NCBI GenBank assembly: GCA_041748615.1
Contig: JBGTCY010000259.1
Coordinates: 1 to 50,507, forward strand
DNA from: JBGTCY01 sp041748615
Lineage (GTDB): Bacteria; Bacteroidota; Bacteroidia; Chitinophagales; CAIOSU01
Direction of reading: 5' to 3'
DNA length: 50,507 nt
The notes under the pieces were generated by a model. It had not been told where the DNA came from and did no database searches. It saw only the letters and a program-made list of their open reading frames with translations. A program made the position numbers and the translations under genes. Below are positions 7,864-17,566 of the stretch, one piece after another (the first letter of the stretch is position 1; each line of letters begins with the position of its first letter).

Positions 7864-9666
7864 TTATTGAAATGATTCTATTTTCAGATTATCAATCATG
7901 ATGCTTTGAGTTCCGTCTGCATTCCAAAATTTAACTTTCACTGTATTTATTTTTTTAATGGGAAGTTTTACATCGAGATAGATATTTTTCAGTTCTCCAT
8001 TGTTGAGCAGGCGATGCACCCGTATCAATTTTGACTTGACTTCTTTCTCATCATTTGACAGGGTGACGATGAATTGTGTCATTTTCCAAACGTCCCATTC
8101 TTTCAGGATACAATGAAAATCCGCAGATACACGAATCCACTTTTGCTCATTTTTTTCAAACGGAATGATGTATGCCGGACTCCATTGCCGGACTTCATTC
8201 AGACACAGGGATTTTTCACCTTCAATAGGAAGTGCATTACAACCCGTGTGAACCGTATCTTTTTCAAAATCATTCTTATAAATCAGTTCAACATTTTTTC
8301 TTTCACCGCAAAATGATTCATCCGTATCCAAAAGTTTGAGAACATTTTCTTCAGGTTGATATCTACCAAGCGTATTCCAGAAATAAGCTTTGGTCATGTG
8401 ACCAGCGTGCAATAAACCTCCCCTGTGCGCCTGATGGGTCAGCCATAAATTATAATAAATGAAAATCACGATTAAAACATAAATAAAATATTTTATGATT
8501 TTTTTGTGCTCAATCCAGGATATCCACGCACATAACGGGAAAGCAAGGATGGCATAACTCTGAACCATCGCGCGCTGACCAAGACTGCCTCCGTACCACC
8601 AGATGTTCCATGCAAAGGCGATATAGATGAAGATTGATGTAAAGAGTGCAAACGACCAGAATAATTTTTCTTTCATCAGAAACAACGGTAAGAATCCAAG
8701 AAGCGCAAATAACATTGCCGGAGAATAAATCAACCATCCCGACCTGTAACTGAATAGTCCATTCAGCAAATGAGGCTTAAACCAACTAAACCCCTGGTCT
8801 TGATAACTATAAACCAACCACTCGCCTGATACATATTTCCAGTAGGATAATTGCAAACTCCCAACCACTAAAATGGTGAATAGCGCAGAAAAAAATTCTT
8901 TTTTGTGATTCCGGAAAAAGGAAATTCTATCTAAAAGATTCTTCCTGAGCGGCATGGAAATTCCCCAAAATGCCGGTATCAATATGGAGATGATTTCAGT
9001 TGGACGCGTGATGGCTGCCAATCCGACTAACATGCCGATTCCCACGGCTTTTATGACAGATGGAGTTCGATAAAATGAAATCGTAATAAAAATCAACAAA
9101 CTGTAAATAGTGAATAAATAATTGTGCGTCATTGCTCCATTGATAGCGGAATAATCAAGGTAATTACTCGCAAAAACGATAGTTAACATGGAAACAGAGA
9201 CAGCAGTGTCGGAAAAAAAATGCAGTAAGTTTTTTCGCAGAAAAAACAAACCTATAAACGCGATGAACAAACTCCCGATACTTATCATAAATTGATATGG
9301 GCGTGAAAATCCGTCTGCTTCGGCATCACTGTTAATGGCGTAAAGGTGAGCCATGCTGAAAAACGGCAAATACTGTATTGCCTGCCCGACAGGATATTTC
9401 ATCACGTAATTACCGCTTTCGTGTAAAAATGCCTGATCGAAACCCGGAGCCGGGTGATACTTGCTGATTATATCTTCACCGAATTCAAGTTTTTTTAAGT
9501 CTTTATAAATGAAAATTGCGGGTAGATATAGATAATAACCGGAAACATCCCAACTAATAGTAGCTTCCGTTCTGTCCATTTTCCATTTTGGATAATAGAA
9601 AAATGAAACCAGCGATAGGAAAACATAACTGCCGAGAAGTGCAAGAAGCGAATATTTATTTTTCAC
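7864..9666 (-). CDS. GT-C-like polytopic membrane protein with C-terminal soluble domain
   Basis: 600 residues: about ten to twelve membrane helices over residues 8-415, then a soluble beta-rich tail of roughly 180 residues. An Asp in TISWDVSGYYLYLPA (Asp40) follows the first helix, and NGAMTHNY and ITRPTE occur further on, as in the broad PMT/ArnT-like glycosyltransferase class. It is convergent with the UbiA-GT-HAD operon. It starts 16 nt after the end of the M1 peptidase gene on the same strand, so it is probably co-transcribed with that gene rather than with the glycan genes. Donor and acceptor are unknown. Confidence 0.6.
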   Translation of the reverse strand: MKNKYSLLALLGSYVFLSLVSFFYYPKWKMDRTEATISWDVSGYYLYLPAIFIYKDLKKLEFGEDIISKYHPAPGFDQAFLHESGNYVMKYPVGQAIQYLPFFSMAHLYAINSDAEADGFSRPYQFMISIGSLFIAFIGLFFLRKNLLHFFSDTAVSVSMLTIVFASNYLDYSAINGAMTHNYLFTIYSLLIFITISFYRTPSVIKAVGIGMLVGLAAITRPTEIISILIPAFWGISMPLRKNLLDRISFFRNHKKEFFSALFTILVVGSLQLSYWKYVSGEWLVYSYQDQGFSWFKPHLLNGLFSYRSGWLIYSPAMLFALLGFLPLFLMKEKLFWSFALFTSIFIYIAFAWNIWWYGGSLGQRAMVQSYAILAFPLCAWISWIEHKKIIKYFIYVLIVIFIYYNLWLTHQAHRGGLLHAGHMTKAYFWNTLGRYQPEENVLKLLDTDESFCGERKNVELIYKNDFEKDTVHTGCNALPIEGEKSLCLNEVRQWSPAYIIPFEKNEQKWIRVSADFHCILKEWDVWKMTQFIVTLSNDEKEVKSKLIRVHRLLNNGELKNIYLDVKLPIKKINTVKVKFWNADGTQSIMIDNLKIESFQ

Positions 9667-9681
9667 GGTAATCTTTCATAA

Positions 9682-12600
9682 TCAAAACGCCCTCCCCACG
9701 CCTACTACCCACCTGAACTGAAAATGGTCAGGCGACACTGCCGGGGTGTGGCTGAGGAACAGCGGCATGTCGAAGCGGAGCGTCAATGGTTTTAGTTTTT
9801 CAAACGGCTCGAATTTTTTAATCGTGAGCGCAACGCCTGCGCCCGCATCGGTGCGGAAATTGGAAATCGCTTCGCTAATCGTGTTAATCCCTTTGTTGTA
9901 AACGATGAAACCGCCATCGGCAAACAGATACACATCGAGGTGCAGGTAGTTGCTGAGTTTTTTCGGTTTCCAGTTCACCAAGCCGTCCAAATCCAACTCG
10001 GCATTGAACGAGCCGCCCGAACTGCCGCGGTATGCCGTGAACGCCTGTCCACCGCTTTCTTCCACCAATAAATAACCCGCGTAGCCGCGCACATTCAGCC
10101 CGCCACCGTGATGAAAATGATTGACGTCATTCCCGAAACCGCCCACCCATGCAGGCGGGAAATACCCTACCGAGCGGGTGAAAACATTCTCCATCATCTC
10201 CTCCGGACTGGCTTGCGCGAAAAACAGTGCGCTTTCGGGCGCGGGGTTCGAGCCGGTGCCATACCTGCCATGCAGACGTGAGCGCAGTTCCAATTTCCAA
10301 AAACGGAAGCTGTTCGTGTGTGTCGCCTGCAAATAATGATAATCAAAATCGCTGGCGATCCCGTTGCTGCGAAGCGTGAGGTTGAACGTGCCGTCAGCAT
10401 TAGTCTTTTTGTAGCGGTGGTTCATTTCCACATTCACCGTGTTGTTGATTTCATTCGCGCCTCCCCACTCGCCCGGATACAGCAGATAATTCCGCTTGGC
10501 GTCACGCGGGCGGTTGAGCAGTTTCATGTATAAAATAATTTCGGTATTTTGTTTTTTGCCCACCCGCACATCAGCGCCTAATTTGTACGCCTCTAATCCT
10601 TCGAAATACAGTGCACTCACAAACACGTTGGAATTTCTGAGCAGTTTATCCATCGTGGTGCGATAATCGAAGCGGTAATTAATCGGGTCAAAATTTCTTG
10701 TTGTTTCCTGCGGAAAGCCGAACCGCTCCGCGCTGCCCCTGCCGAGCGTTGTGATGCCCCACACCGTGAGGCTAAAGCGGTGTTTATAGTTCAGATAATT
10801 ACCGTTGAGGTGCAAGCCGAGTTTGATGCCGTCATACGCGTTCCACCAGATTGCCGGTCGCCAGTACATGCGGTAATTTTTCCAGTCGGGATAATTCCAT
10901 ACCTGCGAGTCGAAGCGCAACTTCACTCTGCGCGGCTTCGAATTATCCGGCATATAGACGTCCGCGAGCCGCTCGCTCGGGTCAATCACTACACTTTTGA
11001 TTTTATCCGGCAGCGCCACAGTCGCGGTGTAAACCGGATGCAGTTTATCCCACCCGTGCCATTTCGGAAGCACTGTCGCGCTCGTCTCTTTCAAAAACCA
11101 TTGATTGGGAATATGAAAATACAGACTGTCATTGCTTCTCGTAGTAATCAAAATATCAAGCGGCATTTGCATGCGACCTTTTCGCTTAAAAGTAATCGTG
11201 TAGATATGGGAGTTTTCAGTTGTAGTCTCTAAGTCGCGGGTCAAATAGTCGCGAGTCAAAGTGATTTGGGATTTTTCACTATTAGCAATAAAAGTATTTT
11301 CATCCATGACATTCCCCGACCCGCGACCCGCGACTAATTGACTTTCGACTATCTGACCCGTGACCGTTTGACCTTCGACCAAACCTCCCCCGTCCCCTGT
11401 CCCCTGCCCCTTGTCCCTTGTCCCTCCCTCGCCACTCGTCCCCCGTCCCTCGTCCCTACTTATCCGTTGCCTCAACGCCCCATCTTTCACCCTTCTCACT
11501 CTGCCAATCCTGTAATCCACATTCTTCATCGTCTCCAACCACTGGTCGAAAAACCAATTCAAATCCACTTTGGTGAATTGAATGAATGCGTTGCGGAAAT
11601 CTTCGGGATAGGGATGCGCGAATTTCCACCGGTCATAAAAATGCAACATCGCTTGCGTGAACAGGCTGTCGCCCAGCACATATTGCAAGTTGTACAACAT
11701 CACGGAAGTTTTGCTATACACATGCCGGTAGCCGCCACCCTGCCGGAGTGCGCCATGAAAACCATCGGAGTGCGTATTGAGAAAAGCATCTTCACCGGTC
11801 ACCGCGTCTGACAGATACCCCCAATAGGAAGTTGTTGTTCTTGCATCTACCGGCTCGCGGAATTTCCGCTTGTAGCGGTTTTTCGGAATAGCAATACGCC
11901 TGTCATATTTACCTTCGAGTGCTTCAAGCGCCCAGGCAGTGAGGAACTGTGTCAGGCCCTCGTCCATCCATGCGCGATACGTTTCGTTTGTACCGATGAT
12001 GCCGTAAAACCAGTTGTGCCCGACCTCGTGTGCTATCAGCCCGTGGTTGGATGGTTCCAAGCCTCCGCACAGCGTGAGCATCGGATATTCCATGCCATCC
12101 CGCGCGTCCGCCACTACCATTTTGTGATAGCCGTACATGCCGAAATCATTTGAAAAAAGTTCAACACATTGTGCGGTAAACTCCGCCACCGTCTGCCAGC
12201 GTGATGCATGTGGTTCTTGCACGAGCGCGATGCACTGAATGCCGTTCCACTCCGTTTCCCCGATACGATAGTGCGGGTTGGCGGTGAACGCAAAGTTGTG
12301 GACGTTCTCTGCATAGAAATGCCACTTCTTGCGCTCACCGGGGATATAGGGAATGATTTCACCGGGTGCGGAGTAGAGCGGTTTTTCACGGAAAAGTTTA
12401 ATGTCCAATTTTTCACGAAGCGTATCGGGCAACACCTCTTCGCGGTTTAAAAGATTGCCGGTGGCTTCCACGATGTAATTATTCGCAAACGTAAGCTCGA
12501 CATCAAACGTGCCGAAGTTGGCGTAAAACTCACGTCCGAGATGCTGGTCGGTTGTCCAGCCGAACTTGGCGTCATACACGCAGATAATCGGATACCAATG

Positions 12601-13203
12601 CACGCCATTGAATTGTTTTGCTCCATAGCTTGTAAAAGCCTTGTTGCGTCTGCGCACGTTGCCATCCAACTGGAAATACGTTTTGAACTCCACTTCGAAA
12701 AAAGTGGAAGCATTCGGCAGCAACGGTTTATTCAGCTTAACACGGAAAACCGTGTTGTCCAACTCAATTTCCATATCTTCTCCTTCATGCCTGAATGATT
12801 GAATAGTGGTTCCAAATCCTTGTTTTTCGTAATGACCGTACTCCACTTTCACCTGATTATTTTTTTGCAGGTTATCCAAATAAGAGCCGGGCTGATAGGC
12901 GTTTTCATACAAATGAAAAAACACCTCATAGAGCGTATCAGGTGAATTGTTCCAATAAGTGAGTTTCTGGCTGCCGGTGATAATGTCCGTCAACTCATCC
13001 ACATCCGCTTTGATTTCATAATGCACATCTTGTTGCCAGTAGCCGGGATGCGGGAGTTTGTTTTTCCAATAAAAAGGATTGTCCGCATTGCGGAAGGTAT
13101 TAGGGGGCGATTGAGGGTTGTAGCTTGTCTGTCCCTGACCAATACTGAAACCAAAAGATAAAATGAAGCAAATAAAGATTTTGAAAACGGTTGATGATGT
13201 CAT
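9682..13203 (-). CDS. M1-family metallopeptidase fused to a C-terminal outer-membrane-type beta-barrel
   Basis: 1173 residues. Signal peptide at about 1-25. The M1 aminopeptidase-like region runs to about 570: GMEYP substrate motif near 370, zinc motif HEVGHNW near 392, and the second zinc Glu in WMDEGLTQF. Residues from about 700 on look like a surface-antigen/BamA-type barrel with many alternating strands, ending in Phe. Between them, about residues 582-660, is a Gly/Asp/Thr-rich linker encoded by degenerate GAC/GTC repeats (11225-11459). The ATG at 13203 is chosen because it opens the signal peptide; the frame extends further upstream without homology. It probably acts at the cell surface on peptides. 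The downstream GT-C-like gene follows after 16 nt. Confidence 0.85.
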   Translation of the reverse strand: MTSSTVFKIFICFILSFGFSIGQGQTSYNPQSPPNTFRNADNPFYWKNKLPHPGYWQQDVHYEIKADVDELTDIITGSQKLTYWNNSPDTLYEVFFHLYENAYQPGSYLDNLQKNNQVKVEYGHYEKQGFGTTIQSFRHEGEDMEIELDNTVFRVKLNKPLLPNASTFFEVEFKTYFQLDGNVRRRNKAFTSYGAKQFNGVHWYPIICVYDAKFGWTTDQHLGREFYANFGTFDVELTFANNYIVEATGNLLNREEVLPDTLREKLDIKLFREKPLYSAPGEIIPYIPGERKKWHFYAENVHNFAFTANPHYRIGETEWNGIQCIALVQEPHASRWQTVAEFTAQCVELFSNDFGMYGYHKMVVADARDGMEYPMLTLCGGLEPSNHGLIAHEVGHNWFYGIIGTNETYRAWMDEGLTQFLTAWALEALEGKYDRRIAIPKNRYKRKFREPVDARTTTSYWGYLSDAVTGEDAFLNTHSDGFHGALRQGGGYRHVYSKTSVMLYNLQYVLGDSLFTQAMLHFYDRWKFAHPYPEDFRNAFIQFTKVDLNWFFDQWLETMKNVDYRIGRVRRVKDGALRQRISRDEGRGTSGEGGTRDKGQGTGDGGGLVEGQTVTGQIVESQLVAGRGSGNVMDENTFIANSEKSQITLTRDYLTRDLETTTENSHIYTITFKRKGRMQMPLDILITTRSNDSLYFHIPNQWFLKETSATVLPKWHGWDKLHPVYTATVALPDKIKSVVIDPSERLADVYMPDNSKPRRVKLRFDSQVWNYPDWKNYRMYWRPAIWWNAYDGIKLGLHLNGNYLNYKHRFSLTVWGITTLGRGSAERFGFPQETTRNFDPINYRFDYRTTMDKLLRNSNVFVSALYFEGLEAYKLGADVRVGKKQNTEIILYMKLLNRPRDAKRNYLLYPGEWGGANEINNTVNVEMNHRYKKTNADGTFNLTLRSNGIASDFDYHYLQATHTNSFRFWKLELRSRLHGRYGTGSNPAPESALFFAQASPEEMMENVFTRSVGYFPPAWVGGFGNDVNHFHHGGGLNVRGYAGYLLVEESGGQAFTAYRGSSGGSFNAELDLDGLVNWKPKKLSNYLHLDVYLFADGGFIVYNKGINTISEAISNFRTDAGAGVALTIKKFEPFEKLKPLTLRFDMPLFLSHTPAVSPDHFQFRWVVGVGRAF
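11225..11459. repeat. degenerate heptamer/octamer GAC-GTC repeats inside the M1 peptidase gene
   Basis: On the plus strand, 11318-11378 reads as units starting with GAC and spaced alternately 7 and 8 nt (GACCCGC, GACTAATT, GACTTTC, GACTATCT and so on). From about 11390 to 11459 it becomes GTCCCNN/GCCCCNN-type heptamers. A smaller group of GTC units lies at 11225-11262. Pairs of 7+8 nt add up to 15 nt and so keep the reading frame. No stop codon is created on the coding strand. Confidence 0.7.
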
Positions 13204-13417
13204 TTTGAATAAATACAGTTTGTTATCGCAATAAATATGGTATAAAATTTTGCAGTTACATCTGCAATAGAAGATTACTGCTGAATTGCAAAGTAACAAT
13301 AATTCAATTTTTAAACTAAATCCGGAAGCAGATTCGCTTTTTTAAAAGATGTCAAAGGTGCAGTGAAATCAAATAGAATTGAGGAAGGATTCCACTTTAT
13401 AAAGTAAGCTTCGCCTA

Positions 13418-13456
13418 AAAAGTAAAAACCCCTATGAGAGTTGTTCACAGGGGTTT
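13418..13456 (-). terminator. intrinsic terminator of tRNA-Asp
   Basis: AAACCCCT at 13426-13433 pairs with AGGGGTTT at 13449-13456, with further pairing inside. On the minus strand the stem is followed by a T-rich tract (TTACTTTTT). It lies just after the 3' end of tRNA-Asp. Confidence 0.75.
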
Positions 13457-13468
13457 AGTTTTATTTGG

Positions 13469-13542
13469 CGGACCGGACGGGACTCGAACCCGCGACCTCT
13501 GCCGTGACAGGGCAGCATTCTAACCAACTGAACTACCGATCC
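13469..13542 (-). tRNA. tRNA-Asp (anticodon GTC)
   Basis: On the minus strand: acceptor stem GGATCGG/CCGGTCC with one G-T pair, anticodon stem CTGCC/GGCAG with loop CTGTCAC giving anticodon GTC, T loop GGTTCGAGTCC, discriminator G. CCA is not encoded. It is followed by a hairpin terminator. Confidence 0.95.
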
Positions 13543-13670
13543 TTGCTTTTTAAAAGCGATTGCAAATATACAGCGTTTTTTATTTTTTCATCAACGGATT
13601 TTATTCTTTTTGCGACCCGGTCAATATTTTCCGACTGATAATTTACATATCTTTAGCCCCACGTTAAGTT

Positions 13671-14651
13671 ATGGTTTATCTCGATTTTGAAAAACCCATT
13701 GCTGAGTTACAGGAGCAATTGGATGTCCTGCTTGCGCAATCTGCCGGAAATGGAACGGATGTTTCACGGAATATCAAAGCGTTGCAAGAGGGGATTAAGT
13801 TAAAAAAGAAGGAAATTTACGGCAGTCTTACCACTTGGCAAAAAGTACAGATTTCGCGTCACCCCGACAGACCTTACACTCTTTTTTATACAGAAAATAT
13901 TTGCGAGCGTTTCATAGAATTGCATGGTGACCGCCATTTTGCCGATGATAAAGCAATCGTAGGCGGATGGGGCGAAATGGATGGGCAAAGCATTATGTTC
14001 ATCGGCCATCAAAAAGGCATTAATACCAAAATGCGGCAATACCGCAACTTCGGAATGGCGAATCCGGAAGGGTATCGCAAGGCGCTGCGGCTGATGAAAC
14101 TGGCGGAAAAATTCAACAAACCGGTGGTTACCCTGATTGATACGCCCGGAGCCTATCCCGGTTTGGAAGCCGAGGAACGCGGACAGGCTGAAGCCATCGC
14201 GCGTAACATTTATGAGATGATGCAACTGCGTGTGCCGGTGATTTGTGTGATTGTAGGCGAAGGCGCTTCCGGAGGAGCTTTGGGCATTGGGATTGGCGAC
14301 AAGGTGGCGATGTTGGAAAATACCTGGTATTCCGTGATTTCACCGGAATCCTGTTCTTCTATTCTCTGGAGAAGCTGGGAGTTCAAAGAAAAAGCCGCGG
14401 ATGCATTAAAGCCGACAGCAACAGACATGTTGAAAGCCGGATTGGTGGATGATGTCATCAAAGAGCCGCTGGGCGGAGCGCATCATGACCCTGAAACGAT
14501 GGCAAATACCCTTAAGAAATATTTGCAAACCCAATTACCCAAACTGAAGCGCATGAGCGCGGAAGAGCGCATCGAACGGAGAATTGAGAAATTTTCTTCC
14601 ATGGGAAAATTTCTGGAAGTTGATGCCGAACTAAAGTCACTGAAAGAATGA
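13671..14651 (+). CDS. accA: acetyl-CoA carboxylase carboxyltransferase subunit alpha
   Basis: AccA, with AccD, transfers the carboxyl group from carboxybiotin to acetyl-CoA, the first step of fatty acid synthesis. The full 326 residues have an N-terminal coiled region (FEKPIAELQEQL), then YTEN-x-FIELHGDR near 83-93, the crotonase-fold core LIDTPGAYPGLEAEERGQ at about 155-172, GEGASGGALGIGIGD and WYSVISPESCSSILWR. The start ATG lies about 15 nt after TATCTTTA, a possible -7 element (13654-13661 region). It is followed 1 nt later by a small conserved gene, so the two probably form an operon. accD is not in the window. Confidence 0.95.
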   Translation: MVYLDFEKPIAELQEQLDVLLAQSAGNGTDVSRNIKALQEGIKLKKKEIYGSLTTWQKVQISRHPDRPYTLFYTENICERFIELHGDRHFADDKAIVGGWGEMDGQSIMFIGHQKGINTKMRQYRNFGMANPEGYRKALRLMKLAEKFNKPVVTLIDTPGAYPGLEAEERGQAEAIARNIYEMMQLRVPVICVIVGEGASGGALGIGIGDKVAMLENTWYSVISPESCSSILWRSWEFKEKAADALKPTATDMLKAGLVDDVIKEPLGGAHHDPETMANTLKKYLQTQLPKLKRMSAEERIERRIEKFSSMGKFLEVDAELKSLKE

Positions 14652-14652
14652 T

Positions 14653-15177
14653 ATGTTCAGGAAATTCAGAACACATGCCCATCATTTTTTTCTCAAAAGG
14701 AAACTGAAGAAAAATCAACATCCGCGTAAAACATTCAACTACTGGAATGCCGCTAAAATCATCGTGTTAGTGGATATTACTATCCCGCAAAATCTCTCCG
14801 TGGCAAGAAAATTGGTTCAAAGCCTGAAAACACAGAATAAAAAAACGGATATTCTTGCATACATCGAAAAGGAACGACCTGGGGAAGCCATTTCGGTGGA
14901 TTATTTTTCCGGGAAAGACATCAATTTATTTTATTTTCCGAAACAAGCAAAAGCATTGGAATTGATGAATACAAAATATGATTTGTTAATTAATCTTTGC
15001 ACGGAAGAATGCTTGCCGCTCGAATATATTTCCGCGTTGTCAAAAGCGAGTTTCAGAACCGGTAGGTATCTCCCGGATAAAACTTATTGTTATGATTTGA
15101 TGATTGAAACTTCGGGAAATAAAAGCGCTGAATATTTAGCAGGGCAAACAGAACATTTTTTAAAAATGATAAAATAA
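14653..15177 (+). CDS. conserved Bacteroidota protein (DUF6913-like)
   Basis: A basic, soluble-looking protein of 174 residues without signal peptide. It has a Lys/Arg-rich N-terminus (RKFRTHAHHFFLKRKLKK), then alternating strand-helix segments including KIIVLVDIT, YDLLINLCTEECLPLEYISALSKASFRTG and a C-terminal FLKMIK. I recognise the pattern as that of a small uncharacterised Bacteroidota family, probably DUF6913, but cannot confirm this by search. It begins 1 nt after the accA stop, so it is likely co-expressed. The function is unknown. Confidence 0.7.
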   Translation: MFRKFRTHAHHFFLKRKLKKNQHPRKTFNYWNAAKIIVLVDITIPQNLSVARKLVQSLKTQNKKTDILAYIEKERPGEAISVDYFSGKDINLFYFPKQAKALELMNTKYDLLINLCTEECLPLEYISALSKASFRTGRYLPDKTYCYDLMIETSGNKSAEYLAGQTEHFLKMIK

Positions 15178-15515
15178 AAAACCTACATAATCTGCCACAG
15201 ATTCGCAGATTAAGCATTCCGGTAACCCGGAACGGAAATAACAAAACAGCAATTATCAAATAGCAAATAAATTCAAATTTTCAATTCAAAAATACAAGGT
15301 GAGCGGTTATTAGAGAAAGGACTTTTTTGCTTATGGTAAAAATGATACTATGAATGATGTGAAACACTTCATCGTTTGGAATTCCAATATTTTATATTGT
15401 GTATTATTTTATATTTGTGCTTTGATTTTTGATTATTTTCTTGACAACATGTTGGTAAAAGTTGAGCGTTAAGTGCCTATTTAATTATTTGTAAAATCCT
15501 TTCGAAAACACTGTC
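15178..15515. other. intergenic gap before the OPT transporter
   Basis: 338 bp without a gene. It holds two small inverted repeats (AATCTG at 15190-15195 with CAGATT just after, and TTCCGG-TAAC-CCGGAA around 15217-15232), and a perfect TAnnTTTG -7-like TATATTTG at 15410-15417, about 100 nt before the next start, without a well-spaced -33. A CAACATGTTG palindrome lies near 15446-15455. No other gene or RNA was recognised. Confidence 0.5.
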
Positions 15516-17447
15516 ATGCAACAGGACGAACAACCCTTCATCAGCCCTTCAACCATCCTGCCTGAAACGACAGTAAAAGCCCTGATTCTTGGCTTTATTC
15601 TTTCAGCGGTGCTTGCCGCTGCCAATGCCTATCTCGGATTGCTGCTGGGAATGACCGTTTCCGCATCTATCCCTGCTGCGGTGATTTCGATGGCGGTGTT
15701 AAAACTTTTTCGCAAAAACAATATCCTTGAAAATAATATCGTGCAAACTGCAGCCTCCTCTGGCGAGTCGCTGGCGGCAGGTGTGATTTTTACTTTACCC
15801 GCATTGGTGTTGATGAATTACTGGGCGGATTTTAATTATTGGGAAACCACCGCCATCGCGCTGACGGGCGGATTACTCGGAGTACTCTTTACCATTCCAT
15901 TGCGCAAGGCATTAATCGTTCGTGAAAAACTGAAATTTCCGGAAGGGGTGGCGACAGCCGAAGTTTTAAAAGCCGGCAATAACGGCAGCGCTTTGTTAAA
16001 ATATCTCATCACCGGTTCATTACTTGGCGGGGGAATCAAACTCATCGTGGAAGGGTTGCAGTTGTGGCAGTCGAAATTTCATGCTGGAGTCATTCTGAAC
16101 GGGAAAGCATTTCTCTACTTCGGCACTTATCTCACACCTGCGGTGGTTGCAGTTGGATACATCGTGGGGTTGAATATTGCCGTACTCGTTTTTCTTGGCG
16201 GGGCTATCAGTTGGTATGGCGCAATTCCCGGATACATCGCGCTGAACGGAGCGCCTGAAGGTTTAACCGCCACTCAAGCCGGATTGCAAATCTGGAGCAC
16301 CAAAGTGCGCTACCTTGGTGTAGGGGCGATGATAGTAGGCGGTTTATGGGCGATTTTCAGCATCCGTCAATCATTGGGCAGCGCGATGAAGCAGGGATTG
16401 GAAGCATTCAAAAAAGCAAAAGATTCAACAAAAACTTTACGAACGGAATATGATACTCCGATGTCATGGGTGCTGATAGGTATCGGAATTTTATTGGTGC
16501 CGGTTTTCATCATCTACCTGCGTGAAGTGCAGTCTGTGGCGCTTTCTTCTTTAATGACGGTGTTGATGGTGATTGCGGGTTTTCTTTTTTCCGCGGTGGC
16601 GGGATACATGGCGGGCTTGGTAGGCAGTTCCAATAACCCGATTTCTGGCGTAACGATTGCCACCATTCTCACTTCCGCTTTGATACTTGCCGCTTTGCTC
16701 GGTACTGATTCGCCTGTGGGCGCGGCATCCGCCATTATGATTGGCTCGGTAGTATGTTGCGCTGCTGCGATTTCAGGCGATGTGATGCAAGACCTAAAAG
16801 CAGGTCATATTCTGGGCGCTACTCCCGCGCGTCAGCAAGTGATGGAAGTGGTGGGAGTTACAGCAGGCGCTTTGGTGATGGCTCCCGTGCTCACACTGCT
16901 AAACAACGCTTATCAAATTGGTTCTGAAAAATTATCCGCTCCGCAAGCATCTCTCATGCGCAGCGTTGCGGAAGGCGTGTTTGGAGGAAACCTTCCGTGG
17001 AACATTATTTCCATCGGAGCGCTCATTGGAGTTATCGTGATTGTTTGCGATTTGATTTTGCAGAAAAGAAATTCTTCCTTCCGGATGCCGGTACTGGCAG
17101 TTGCGGTGGGAATGTATTTGCCACTTTATCTTGATACCGCAATTTTCATTGGGGGCATTATCGCTTGGTTAGTCAGCAGGTTTTACAAAAAAAATGAAAA
17201 CAATCCCCGTCATTTAGAAGCTAAACAATCAGCCGAAAATGCAGGATTGTTGTTTGCCTCCGGATTAATCACCGGGGAAGCATTGCTTGGTATTTTTCTC
17301 GCCATTCCGATTGCCGTAAGTGGGAATGATAAAGTATTAAAAGTTTTTGATTATGAATTTCCTTCGGTGATGGGATTAGCGGTATTGTTCGGATGTTGTC
17401 TGCTGCTTTACAATGCGGTGAAAAAAGGCTATCACAAAGCCGGATAA
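15516..17447 (+). CDS. OPT-family oligopeptide transporter
   Basis: An inner-membrane transporter of 643 residues with about 15 hydrophobic helices. OPT proteins import oligopeptides or metal-chelating peptides using the proton gradient. The start region ALILGFILSAVLAAANAYLGL, then GMTVSASIPAAVISM and ENNIVQTAASSGESLAAGVIFTLPAL, is characteristic of the bacterial OPT/YSL family; FPEGVATAEVL follows near 148. A peptide binding-protein importer is encoded just beyond on the other strand, so peptide uptake is a shared theme. It is preceded by a 338-bp gap. Confidence 0.9.
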   Translation: MQQDEQPFISPSTILPETTVKALILGFILSAVLAAANAYLGLLLGMTVSASIPAAVISMAVLKLFRKNNILENNIVQTAASSGESLAAGVIFTLPALVLMNYWADFNYWETTAIALTGGLLGVLFTIPLRKALIVREKLKFPEGVATAEVLKAGNNGSALLKYLITGSLLGGGIKLIVEGLQLWQSKFHAGVILNGKAFLYFGTYLTPAVVAVGYIVGLNIAVLVFLGGAISWYGAIPGYIALNGAPEGLTATQAGLQIWSTKVRYLGVGAMIVGGLWAIFSIRQSLGSAMKQGLEAFKKAKDSTKTLRTEYDTPMSWVLIGIGILLVPVFIIYLREVQSVALSSLMTVLMVIAGFLFSAVAGYMAGLVGSSNNPISGVTIATILTSALILAALLGTDSPVGAASAIMIGSVVCCAAAISGDVMQDLKAGHILGATPARQQVMEVVGVTAGALVMAPVLTLLNNAYQIGSEKLSAPQASLMRSVAEGVFGGNLPWNIISIGALIGVIVIVCDLILQKRNSSFRMPVLAVAVGMYLPLYLDTAIFIGGIIAWLVSRFYKKNENNPRHLEAKQSAENAGLLFASGLITGEALLGIFLAIPIAVSGNDKVLKVFDYEFPSVMGLAVLFGCCLLLYNAVKKGYHKAG

Positions 17448-17477
17448 GGCAATAATACAGTATAACTTTCTTAAAAA

Positions 17478-17505
17478 ATCTAAAATCTAACATCTGATTT
17501 CTGAT
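17478..17505 (+). repeat. four heptamers of the ATCTAAA type
   Basis: ATCTAAA, ATCTAAC, ATCTGAT and TTCTGAT stand head to tail directly after the OPT gene. The same 7-nt period is seen at 1077-1097 and 23457-23519. Confidence 0.5.
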
Positions 17506-17566
17506 AATAATACATAAGTTTAAAATGTTATTTTGACAACATTACTAAGTGCAAGAATTATTATAA

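Noticed and set aside
10780..11811. Long plus-strand open frames opposite the M1 peptidase
   Set aside because: They mirror coding sequence of the peptidase and barrel; composition is Arg/His/Pro-rich as typical for antisense frames.
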